Source: Ensifer adhaerens
GTDB taxonomy: Bacteria; Pseudomonadota; Alphaproteobacteria; Rhizobiales; Rhizobiaceae
Assembly: GCF_001270265.1 (NCBI RefSeq)
Contig: NZ_LGAP01000021.1
Coordinates: 1-64,000, forward strand
Length of the DNA stretch: 64,000 nt
Direction of reading: 5' to 3'
The position numbers and the translations under genes are program-made. Shown piece after piece: positions 8,122 to 15,311 of this stretch. Position 1 is the stretch's first letter. Every line of letters begins with the position of its first letter. Under the pieces are notes generated by a model. The model saw only the letters and a list, made by a program, of their open reading frames with translations. It had not been told where the DNA came from and made no database searches.

Positions 8122-8646
8122 TCAAGGCGCGATTGACAGCCCGTGCCTCTCTGCGACCGTGTGGATGGAGGGCAACTCGCCGGCTGCCGGGTCGCTGAGA
8201 TGGCGAAGGCCGATGCCGCGCAGCTCGTCGACGAAGGACCGTACGGCCGCGTCGTCGGCATGCCGACCGAGCCGGGCTGCGACGACGTGCGCAAGTTCGG
8301 CCAGGTGGCCGTGCAGCACCGCCTGCAGTTCTCGGTCTTCATCGATTTCGAGCATGATCGCGAGCAGGAAGCGCATGCGCTCGCGATCGAACAGCAAACG
8401 CGACAGCATGTCTTCGAGTGAAGGCTCGGCCGCCGGTGCCCGTCGTGCGGCGCGGTTGTGGGACGCATCGAGCAGGGCGATGAACAGATCGGCCTTGCGC
8501 GGGAAATAGTAGGTGAGGTGCGACTGGCGCAGGCCTGTCGCCTTGGCGATCTTCGGCTGCGTCAAGGCCTTCATGCCCTGCGTCTCGATGATGTCGAGCG
8601 CTGCATCCAGAATGCGCTCGCGGGTCGTGTTGTCCGGTTTGGGCAT
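8122..8646 (-). CDS. TetR/AcrR family transcriptional regulator
   Basis: A 174-residue repressor. Residues 8-54 form the TetR helix-turn-helix (TRERILDAALDIIETQGMKAL, then TGLRQSHLTYYFPRKADLF with the LTYYFPRK recognition segment); the rest is the variable ligand-binding helical domain. It is the last gene of a three-gene operon after the oxidoreductase (24-base gap), which suggests autoregulation and control of these neighbours. A perfect 7-1-7 palindrome at 10570-10584, upstream of the first gene, is a candidate operator. Ligand unknown. Confidence 0.88.
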   Translation of the reverse strand: MPKPDNTTRERILDAALDIIETQGMKALTQPKIAKATGLRQSHLTYYFPRKADLFIALLDASHNRAARRAPAAEPSLEDMLSRLLFDRERMRFLLAIMLEIDEDRELQAVLHGHLAELAHVVAARLGRHADDAAVRSFVDELRGIGLRHLSDPAAGELPSIHTVAERHGLSIAP

Positions 8647-8670
8647 GGTCTCTCTTTCCTCAGCCGATTT

Positions 8671-9723
8671 CTAGCCGATAAACGGCGGGCAACAACGGCC
8701 CTCGCTGAGATGGGTCATGCCGCCTTCGTCGTGAAGCTGTGCAGCGATGTCGTCAAGCTTCATCAGCGTTTCGAGGTGGTGGACACCGGCGGCGGGGCGA
8801 ACTGACAGCACGCGCTCGACGGCCAGCGCAGCGACCTCAGCGGTTATCTCGGCTTCTCGCTGCCCTTCGTAGAGGGTCGTGACGGACCATGGCTCACCCT
8901 TGCGGGTGCCGGTAACGGTGATCGAAAGTGCCGCACGTTTGGAGCCGAAGCGCATCCGCGACAAGAGGCTGGTCAGAATTGGCACGGCCGCCACACGGCC
9001 GCGCAGCAACGGCAAAGCGCGAAACGTCAGGCGGCTGATCGCGGCAGAATCGAAGGTGAGGTAGGTCGCGGTATCAGGGATTGCGAGCGTGCGACGCAGG
9101 ACATGCTGGTCGGCGAAATCGAAAGCCAGAGCCGGATGTTTCTTTCTCTTCAGCCCGAACGGAAGCTCGACGACCTTGGACGATTGCTCAGCAGCGACGA
9201 TCCTGTTGAGGGTCCAGGCGATCGCGGCGGGACCATGATCGTCACCGAGCCCGAGCATGATGCCGATCGCCGCGTTGTGCACGCGATCCAGCCGCTCGGC
9301 GCAGGCTTTGACCATCAAATTGGTAAGGCCCGGCGCGAACCCGACCGACAGGACGGCGCAGCCGCGGTTCACCCTTGCCAGATCCTCCAGTTGCTCGACC
9401 TTTCTGAAAAAGTCGTCGCTGGCGGTCACGTCGATATAGATAAGGCCGCGGGAGAGGGCGAAGGAAGCAAACGCGACCTCGTCCTGGTCGATGCAGACAA
9501 CGACCATGTCGATATCGGCGAGAGCATGTTCCCAGTGGCAAGGATCGGATAGATCGATGGTACTTGCGCAGCAGCCCAATTGTGCAGCCGCTTGGCTGGC
9601 TTTGTCGACGTCCCTGCCGGCAATGACAACCGCGCCAGTCCTTCGGTCGATCAGGCGTCGCGCGATACGGGTGCCAACATGGCCATAACCGCCGACAATG
9701 AGGATTGTCTGTTCCTCTCTCAT
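8671..9723 (-). CDS. Saccharopine dehydrogenase-like NAD(P)-binding oxidoreductase
   Basis: A 350-residue cytosolic protein with an N-terminal Rossmann fold: ILIVGGYGHVGTRIARRLI (about residues 7-25), then VVIAGRDVDKA, and MVVVCIDQDEVAFASFALSRGLIYIDVTA, typical of the saccharopine dehydrogenase/homospermidine synthase NAD(P)-binding domain. The C-terminal half is not recognisable. Its start overlaps the stop of the upstream methyltransferase (ATGA at 9720-9723), so expression is translationally coupled. A joint role with the methyltransferase in modifying or degrading a small molecule is plausible, but the substrate cannot be named. Confidence 0.75.
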   Translation of the reverse strand: MREEQTILIVGGYGHVGTRIARRLIDRRTGAVVIAGRDVDKASQAAAQLGCCASTIDLSDPCHWEHALADIDMVVVCIDQDEVAFASFALSRGLIYIDVTASDDFFRKVEQLEDLARVNRGCAVLSVGFAPGLTNLMVKACAERLDRVHNAAIGIMLGLGDDHGPAAIAWTLNRIVAAEQSSKVVELPFGLKRKKHPALAFDFADQHVLRRTLAIPDTATYLTFDSAAISRLTFRALPLLRGRVAAVPILTSLLSRMRFGSKRAALSITVTGTRKGEPWSVTTLYEGQREAEITAEVAALAVERVLSVRPAAGVHHLETLMKLDDIAAQLHDEGGMTHLSEGRCCPPFIG

Positions 9724-10391
9724 GGCTTGCGGCTCCTTGAGGCAATGATGCCGCGGTAGCCGAACGCCGTGAAGAACGGTTCGGACACCTCAAAACCGGC
9801 TTGCAGAAGCAGCGCCGACAGCCGTTCCGGCATCACACAGAACCAGGCGCTTTTGGTGCGGGCCACGACCTCGTCGGCGGCTTCGGCGCCGAGCCCTTGC
9901 TGCACCATCCATTGCCGGTAGTCGTCGTCGAAAGCAGATGAATCAGCCGGATCGACAAGGACAAGCAGTGCTCCGTCACCGAGCCGGTTGGCAAGGGCTT
10001 GCAGGAAGTTCGCCTTCGCGCCGTCATCCCTCAGGAAATGCAGGACGAGGAAGGCGATGGCCGCGTCATAGGTTTCGGCGGGCGCATCATGCACAGCCAC
10101 CTGCAGGAATTTTACCCTGTCTGCAAAGCTTTGGTCGCTGGCCTTCGTTGCTGCCTGCTCCAACATGCCGGCGGAGGGATCGATCGCGGTGAAGCGGGCG
10201 GCAGGCAGCGCACGGGCAAGCTCAGCCACCTCTCCGCCGGTGCCGCAACCGGCGACCAGAATATGGGCATCGCCCTTGAGCCGGTTCGCCAAGACAGCGG
10301 CGGCCAGCTCCTGGCCGAGCCGGTAGCCCGGCACTCTCCTGACGATGCGTTCGTCATAATCGTCGGCGGCCTGATCGGGGAAGGCGGTCAT
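9720..10391 (-). CDS. Class I SAM-dependent methyltransferase
   Basis: A 223-residue methyltransferase with the Rossmann-like SAM-binding core: motif I ILVAGCGTGGEVAELARAL (44-62), the acidic end of strand 2 in FTAIDPSAGML, and motif IV-like YDAAIAFLVLHFLRDD. The fold is of the UbiE/small-molecule type rather than a DNA methylase, because no DPPY/NPPY motif is present. First gene of the operon with the oxidoreductase (4-base overlap) and the TetR regulator. Substrate unknown. Confidence 0.82.
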   Translation of the reverse strand: MTAFPDQAADDYDERIVRRVPGYRLGQELAAAVLANRLKGDAHILVAGCGTGGEVAELARALPAARFTAIDPSAGMLEQAATKASDQSFADRVKFLQVAVHDAPAETYDAAIAFLVLHFLRDDGAKANFLQALANRLGDGALLVLVDPADSSAFDDDYRQWMVQQGLGAEAADEVVARTKSAWFCVMPERLSALLLQAGFEVSEPFFTAFGYRGIIASRSRKP

Positions 10392-10837
10392 GTCGTTTGC
10401 TCCCTTGGAGAACTAGGCGAGAGGATGGTGGTCCGGCGCGAGATTGCGTCCTTACGGACTTCGACCTCGGGCGCAGGAGGCGCCGGAATGTCGGGTCGGT
10501 TGTGGCCGCGATATCCTTCGTTCCTTTGCGCGCCCGAGGCGCGTGGTGTCGTTGCTCATTTTCATTTAGTTGGTAGCCTACCAAGATCTTCGATTTAACA
10601 AAGACGTCTTCGTGTGGCAATCCAATTTCGGCAGTCGGCCGAGCTCCATCAGTACGCCATTCTGACGATTGCGGCGGGACAGGCGCATCCTCTGTTGCGC
10701 CAACGCTCGCCCGGCGAACAGATTGCCCGCACAACTATCAATCCGGTTTGCAACGACTACCGAAGCGTTATGTTTGCCGTTATCTCTGTGGGCGACATCT
10801 CGCCCATCAAGTGCACCGCAACGAGCCCACCCGCCCC
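10392..10837. other. Intergenic region with a candidate TetR operator
   Basis: A 446-base gap between the divergent methyltransferase operon and recX. It holds the palindrome at 10570-10584 and low-quality open frames in all phases. No gene is supported. Confidence 0.4.
10570..10584. promoter_or_regulatory. Perfect palindrome, candidate TetR operator
   Basis: TTGGTAG-C-CTACCAA is a perfect 7-1-7 inverted repeat, the size and symmetry of many TetR-family operators. It lies about 180 bases upstream of the methyltransferase start. TTGTTA on the minus strand at 10601-10596 could be its -35 element, which would place the palindrome over the -10 region. Confidence 0.5.
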
Positions 10838-11422
10838 GTGACATCAAACGATCTGCAAGCCGACAATCCGCCTTTTGACGCGTCGCCTTCCGATACGCCG
10901 ACCGCGCGCATGCTGTCCTGGGCGCGCAACTCGGCGGTCTATCGCCTCGAGCGACAGATGATGACGGAGAAGCAATTGTTCGACGCCATCACCAGAAAAG
11001 CGCGACAGAAGTTCGAGGATATAAGCCAGGAGCAGCTGAAGGCCGTTGCCGAGTTCGCGGTCAAGTTTGCCTATGACCTGAATGCGCTGAATGACGCCGA
11101 TTATGCGCAGATCAGCACCCAATCGGCGGTGCGCAGCGGAAAGTCAAAACGGGCGATTGCCCAGAAGCTTTCGGCGAAAGGCATCGACAGGGAAACTGCA
11201 GCAGTGGCGCTGGAGGAGACCGACGATCTGTTCGCCGCCGTCGTCTTCGCCCGAAAACGCGGTTTCGGGCCCTTCCGCCGCGGCGAGCTCGACGACAAGC
11301 GCAAGGCCAAGGAGCTGTCCGCATTCGCCCGCAACGGCTTCGGCTTCGATATCGGCAGAAAAGTGTTCGACATGAGCTTGGGCCAGGCCGAAAGCGTGCT
11401 GCGGAAGGATGCCGTCACCTAG
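10838..11422 (+). CDS. recX: Regulatory protein RecX
   Basis: A 194-residue all-helical modulator that binds RecA filaments and limits their activity, indirectly tuning the SOS response. The three-helix repeats are visible: RMLSWARNSAVYRLERQMMTEKQL, FAVKFAYDLNALNDADYAQ with the conserved SGKSKRAIAQKLSAKGI segment (about 95-111), and LFAAVVFARKRGFGPFRRGELDDKRKAKELSAFARNGFGF. GTG 10838 is the most likely start by length, although its ribosome site is weak; ATG 10910 (RMLSW) would cut into the first repeat. As in other rhizobia it is not next to recA. No LexA box is visible in front of it. Confidence 0.88.
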   Translation: MTSNDLQADNPPFDASPSDTPTARMLSWARNSAVYRLERQMMTEKQLFDAITRKARQKFEDISQEQLKAVAEFAVKFAYDLNALNDADYAQISTQSAVRSGKSKRAIAQKLSAKGIDRETAAVALEETDDLFAAVVFARKRGFGPFRRGELDDKRKAKELSAFARNGFGFDIGRKVFDMSLGQAESVLRKDAVT

Positions 11423-11661
11423 ACGGACGGCGATATGTGGCTGCTGGGCTGCGCGCGACTTGCCGTTTCGGCATCCGGTCTTCGGAACCCAAATGGCCTC
11501 CCACGAGCATCTGACCGAGTGAATTATGCAACACTGCGGCGATGGCAAACGGCTGGCGAGGATCATCCACCAAAGAGATCGGCTTTGACCACATTTCGGT
11601 CACGAATGGGACCAACAGCCACAACTCTCTCCTCGCATGACCCCAACCCGGAATAGAAAAA

Positions 11662-12396
11662 GTGTCTTTTCAATTGTCCCGCCGATCACTGCTCGCAGTG
11701 GTCGCCAGCTCTATTTTGAGCGCCTGCACCCAGGTCCCGAAGCCTGGCCTCGAGGCAAAAGCCGCCGACAAAGCCAACAAGAGCGTCATCACCCCGCCGG
11801 AAAAGGCTCCGGTCGAGCTTGAGCGCAAGGACGAGCCTGCGCCGAAGCTCGATTACGCGCAGATTTATGGTCCGGTAAAGGATGAGGGCTATGACGTTCC
11901 GGCGGTTGAGTTCGATGCGATCAAGCCGGAATTCCTGCGGCAGGAGGTTGCCTACGCCACCAACGAGCCGGCCTATTCGATCGTCGTCGACACGCAGAAG
12001 ATGTTTCTCTACTGGGTACTGCCAGGCGGCAAGGCGATCCGCTACGGCGTCGGCCTCGGCGCACAGGGGCGTGCCTGGAAGGGCAGGGCCGTTGTGCACT
12101 GGAAGCGCAAATGGCCACGCTGGACGGTGCCGGACGACATGGTCGCGCGCCAGCCGCACCTGAAGAAATACGGGATCGAGGCAGGCGGCATGGATCCGGG
12201 CCTCAGCAATCCGCTCGGCGCGCGGGCGATGTACATCTTCCAGGACGGCCAAGATACGCTCTACCGCATCCACGGTTCGCCGCAATGGCGCTCGATCGGC
12301 AAGAATGCTTCGGCCGGCTGCGTGCGGATGCTGCAGCAGGATGCGATCGATCTCTACAACCGCGTTCGCGGAAAGACGCCGCTCCTCGTCATCTGA
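11662..12396 (+). CDS. L,D-transpeptidase (YkuD) lipoprotein
   Basis: A 244-residue periplasmic enzyme that forms or exchanges 3-3 crosslinks or lipoprotein attachments in peptidoglycan. The N-terminus has an RRS-containing signal sequence and a lipobox ending in SILSAC, so it is probably an outer-membrane lipoprotein. The YkuD domain starts near residue 98 (YSIVVDTQKMFLYWVLPGG) and contains the active-site motif HGSPQWRSIGKNASAGCVRM with His and Cys (about 209-228). GTG 11662 is chosen because it places the signal peptide correctly, although its ribosome site is weak. It is convergent with a close paralogue and shares the hairpin at 12412-12436. Confidence 0.88.
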   Translation: MSFQLSRRSLLAVVASSILSACTQVPKPGLEAKAADKANKSVITPPEKAPVELERKDEPAPKLDYAQIYGPVKDEGYDVPAVEFDAIKPEFLRQEVAYATNEPAYSIVVDTQKMFLYWVLPGGKAIRYGVGLGAQGRAWKGRAVVHWKRKWPRWTVPDDMVARQPHLKKYGIEAGGMDPGLSNPLGARAMYIFQDGQDTLYRIHGSPQWRSIGKNASAGCVRMLQQDAIDLYNRVRGKTPLLVI

Positions 12397-12411
12397 GGCC
12401 CTGCCTTCAAG

Positions 12412-12436
12412 CGTGGGAGCAACGGATGCTCCCACG
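12412..12436. terminator. Bidirectional terminator-like hairpin
   Basis: CGTGGGAGC-AACGGAT-GCTCCCACG is a perfect 9-bp stem in the 55-base gap between two convergent L,D-transpeptidase genes, so it can end both transcripts. There is no strong T-tract. Confidence 0.55.
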
Positions 12437-12451
12437 TCGGCGCGGCCCGCC

Positions 12452-13249
12452 TTAATAAAGCGGGGCTGGAGCTGCGCCGGGGATGCCGCCTTCGCCGGGC
12501 AAGAGATTGTCCTGTGCCTGTACTTGTCCTTGCGCCGCCATTCCGCCGCCCAACAGGTCCGTCACGACGACCGGCGTGCCGTTCGGCACCCGATCGTAGA
12601 GATCGACAACGTCCTGATTGATCATGCGCACGCAACCGGAGGAGACGGACTGTCCGATGGTCCACCATTCCGGGGAGCCGTGGATGCGGTAGAGCGTGTC
12701 TTCGCCATTCTGGAAGATATACATGGCGCGGGCGCCGAGCGGGTTTTTCAGCCCCGGCTCCATGCCGCCGGCCTCGATGCTGTATTGCTGCAGCTCCGGC
12801 TGGCGCGCTACCATTTCATTCGGTGGCTTCCAGCGCGGCCATGGCCGCTTGTACTGGATGACGCCGCGGCCGGCCCAGGCGAAACCGGCCCGGCCGAGGC
12901 CGACGCCGTAGCGCATCGCCTGGCCGTTCTCGTAAACCCGATAAAGGAAATGGTTGCCGACATCGACGACCAGCGTGCCGGGCTGTTCGCCCGTGGGATC
13001 GGCAACCATCTGCCTGTAGTAGCGAGGGTCGATCTTCTCGTAGGGGATCGCAGGCAGGGGATAGAGCTCTGAGGGCCGTTCGCCGTACATCTCGGAAAGA
13101 AAGGTATTGGCGGCCGGCACCGGTTCCGGCTCGGGAGCGTATTGCTGCGAAACCCGCTCGCGCGTTGAGCCGCACCCCGCCAGTCCGAGCGCCGCCATGC
13201 CGGCGGAAAGCTTGAGAAAGGATCGGCGACAGACGTCACGTTGCGGCAT
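12452..13249 (-). CDS. L,D-transpeptidase (YkuD) lipoprotein, second paralogue
   Basis: A 265-residue paralogue of the convergent gene. The signal sequence has a twin-arginine start (CRRSFLKLSAGMAALGLAGC) with a lipobox LAGC, so it may use Tat export before lipidation. The YkuD domain contains MRYGVGLGRAGFAWAGRG and the catalytic HGSPEWWTIGQSVSSGCVRM. After the domain there is a 35-residue Gly/Gln/Pro-rich tail (GGGMAAQGQVQAQDNLLPGE) that the other copy lacks. The order suggests an old inverted duplication followed by divergence. Confidence 0.88.
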   Translation of the reverse strand: MPQRDVCRRSFLKLSAGMAALGLAGCGSTRERVSQQYAPEPEPVPAANTFLSEMYGERPSELYPLPAIPYEKIDPRYYRQMVADPTGEQPGTLVVDVGNHFLYRVYENGQAMRYGVGLGRAGFAWAGRGVIQYKRPWPRWKPPNEMVARQPELQQYSIEAGGMEPGLKNPLGARAMYIFQNGEDTLYRIHGSPEWWTIGQSVSSGCVRMINQDVVDLYDRVPNGTPVVVTDLLGGGMAAQGQVQAQDNLLPGEGGIPGAAPAPLY

Positions 13250-13323
13250 GGGAACCTCAAATACCTGTGTTCGATGACCACCGGGCGAATGACGAATTTG
13301 CTGTCATCGCCCGTCGCCACCGA

Positions 13324-14385
13324 TCATAGGCCGGCATAGGGATCTGCCAGCGCCGCGTCCGGTCGGCTGATGGGGTATTTAGTTGCCGAAATCTTGGCGG
13401 CCAGCTTTTCCGCGCCGTTTTTCTCAAGCAGCGCCCGGAAACTTGGATGCATGCCGCCGTCGACATAGGCATTGACGGGGGCGGGTGTCTGATTGGCGAC
13501 CAGCCCTGTGATTTTGGCATCTTCCGTCTGCAGCCTGGCCATCAGCCCGGCGTCCGGTGTTGCGGTGGTCGCGGGGCAGGCGGCAAGCGGATCGGTCGGT
13601 TCGCCATTGGCAAACTCGGTGTTGAAGACGTATCGACCGTCACAGACGGAAACCTTCGGCTGGCGCTTCGTCGCCTCGAAGATGTCGTAGCCCTGTTTGA
13701 TGTTCTTCCAGAAATTGAAGTTCGGGTCGCTGCCGTGCTTCGCCATGTTCGCCGCCGTCATGCGGAACGGGTAGGCCTGCACCTGGAATTGTCCCTGGCC
13801 GCCGGCAAGCGCGCGCTGGACGACCGCATAGATTTCGCCGACCCCCTGGTCCGTCAATGCGTAGCAGCCGGATGACGAGCACGCGCCATGCACCATCAGT
13901 GCCTCGCCGGTATAGCCGAGCGCCGACTCAAGCCGGTTTGGATAGCCGAGATTGAACGACAGGTAATATTGCGACTTCGGGTTCAGCATGTTCGCCGAGA
14001 CATGATAAAAGCCTTCCGGCGCCTGGCGGTCGCCCGCCTTGGTCTTCGGCCCGAGCTTTCCTGACCAGCGGCACATCGGATAGGTCTTCAGCAATGCGTA
14101 CTGGCCGGCCTTGTTCTGTTTCCAGATCTCGAGTTCGCTTTCCTGCTTGAAGATGCGAACGAGCACCGGGCTTTCCGGCTTGGAGCCGTTCTTGGCCATG
14201 GCGCTGATCAGCTTCGCCGGGATCGGCGGCGGCGCACGAACGTCGTCAAAGGCCGACATGCAGCCGGAAAGGGCGATGGCGATCGTTGCGGCCATGGCGG
14301 CGCGTCGGGCGGGCTTCGTCTTGCCCAGGAAATCGCCGGCGTTTGCGGGCGACAGGGAAAGAAGGTGTCTCGTTATGCGCCGCAT
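13324..14385 (-). CDS. YafK-like murein L,D-transpeptidase family lipoprotein
   Basis: A 353-residue protein of the YafK/YkuD-type catalytic family. ATG 14385 follows AAGGAG-N5, which rejects the longer frame beginning at 14544. A signal sequence ends in the lipobox AIALSGC, indicating a lipoprotein. The catalytic segment VHGACSSSGCYALTD (about 180-194) carries the His and Cys of L,D-transpeptidases, preceded by KLGPKTKAGDRQAPEGFYHV, typical of YafK. The C-terminal third is not recognisable. E. coli YafK (DpaA) cleaves Lpp from peptidoglycan, so this one may edit rather than make linkages. It is the third L,D-transpeptidase-fold gene in a row. Confidence 0.82.
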   Translation of the reverse strand: MRRITRHLLSLSPANAGDFLGKTKPARRAAMAATIAIALSGCMSAFDDVRAPPPIPAKLISAMAKNGSKPESPVLVRIFKQESELEIWKQNKAGQYALLKTYPMCRWSGKLGPKTKAGDRQAPEGFYHVSANMLNPKSQYYLSFNLGYPNRLESALGYTGEALMVHGACSSSGCYALTDQGVGEIYAVVQRALAGGQGQFQVQAYPFRMTAANMAKHGSDPNFNFWKNIKQGYDIFEATKRQPKVSVCDGRYVFNTEFANGEPTDPLAACPATTATPDAGLMARLQTEDAKITGLVANQTPAPVNAYVDGGMHPSFRALLEKNGAEKLAAKISATKYPISRPDAALADPYAGL

Positions 14386-14606
14386 GCGGGCTCCTTGAAA
14401 TGGCGACCGGACCATAAAACCTCTAGCGGCTTTAGCTGCAAGCGCTTGCCGTTGGCTTTCGTCTGTCGGCAGTTCAATAAAACTTGAACACCGGACATCC
14501 CCACTGCTCACCAGCCTTGGCATGTGATGGTAAATTTTGTCCAAACAGCGGCATCACATGGGCGTTACCCGTCGGGCAGCGGGTGTCGTGCGTTCGGCGA
14601 GGGCGG

Positions 14607-15254
14607 CTAGGCTGCCGAGTTGAGCGATGTCGCCATGGCGCGCAGAATGACGACGGACGAGGCGGCTCCCGGATCGACATGTCCAAGCGAGCGTTCGCGT
14701 ACCCGAGCGGCGCGTCCCTTGGTGGCGATCATCGAGCGTGTCGCGTTGGCGCCGGCCTCGGCCGAGGCGACGACATCGCGCCAGAAACCGTCGGCGCCCT
14801 TGTTTTCGGCAAGGGCTGCTGCGGCGGCATCGGCGGCTGGCAACCAGGCGTCGAGCATCGTCTTGTCGCCGCGTTGCCCCTTGCCGCGCTCGCGCATTCC
14901 CGAACCCATGGCATCGATGATGGCGGCGCAGGTGGCGAGATCGAGCTCGGTCTTGCCGGCGACCGCCTGCGCGGCACGGCGAAAGGCCGTGGCATAGAGT
15001 GGTCCGGTCGAGGCGCCGACCGCATTGAGAAAGGCACTTGCCGCCGTCGCCATGACGTCGGAGATCTGCGCCTGGTCGAGGTCTAGCTTTGCCAGTTCGG
15101 CTTTGACCGCCAGGAAACCGAGCGACATCGTCGTGCCGTGATCGGCATCGCCGATGGCGCCGTCGAGTTCCGACAGATGATCCTTCTCGGCTTCCACGGC
15201 ATCGGAAATCGCCTGAAACATGCTGACCAAGCGGCGCGCCGCATTTTCCGACAT
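14607..15254 (-). CDS. dhaL: DhaL-type dihydroxyacetone/ketose kinase subunit
   Basis: A 215-residue ATP-binding subunit that pairs with a DhaK subunit to phosphorylate dihydroxyacetone or a four-carbon ketose. The nucleotide/Mg motif GAIGDADHGTTMSLGF (about 34-49) and the lid region AVGASTGPLYATAF are present. Start 15254 follows GGGAGG-N6; the frame from 15284 is longer but lacks a site. It lies 57 bases downstream of the regulator-DhaK fusion, so this pair forms one kinase. A second DhaK-DhaL pair sits just upstream at 17.7-19.3 kb. Confidence 0.9.
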   Translation of the reverse strand: MSENAARRLVSMFQAISDAVEAEKDHLSELDGAIGDADHGTTMSLGFLAVKAELAKLDLDQAQISDVMATAASAFLNAVGASTGPLYATAFRRAAQAVAGKTELDLATCAAIIDAMGSGMRERGKGQRGDKTMLDAWLPAADAAAAALAENKGADGFWRDVVASAEAGANATRSMIATKGRAARVRERSLGHVDPGAASSVVILRAMATSLNSAA

Positions 15255-15311
15255 CGCTGTCCTCCCAGAACGCCCGGTTGCCATGCTTGATCATGGGTCC
15301 GTGACGGAACG

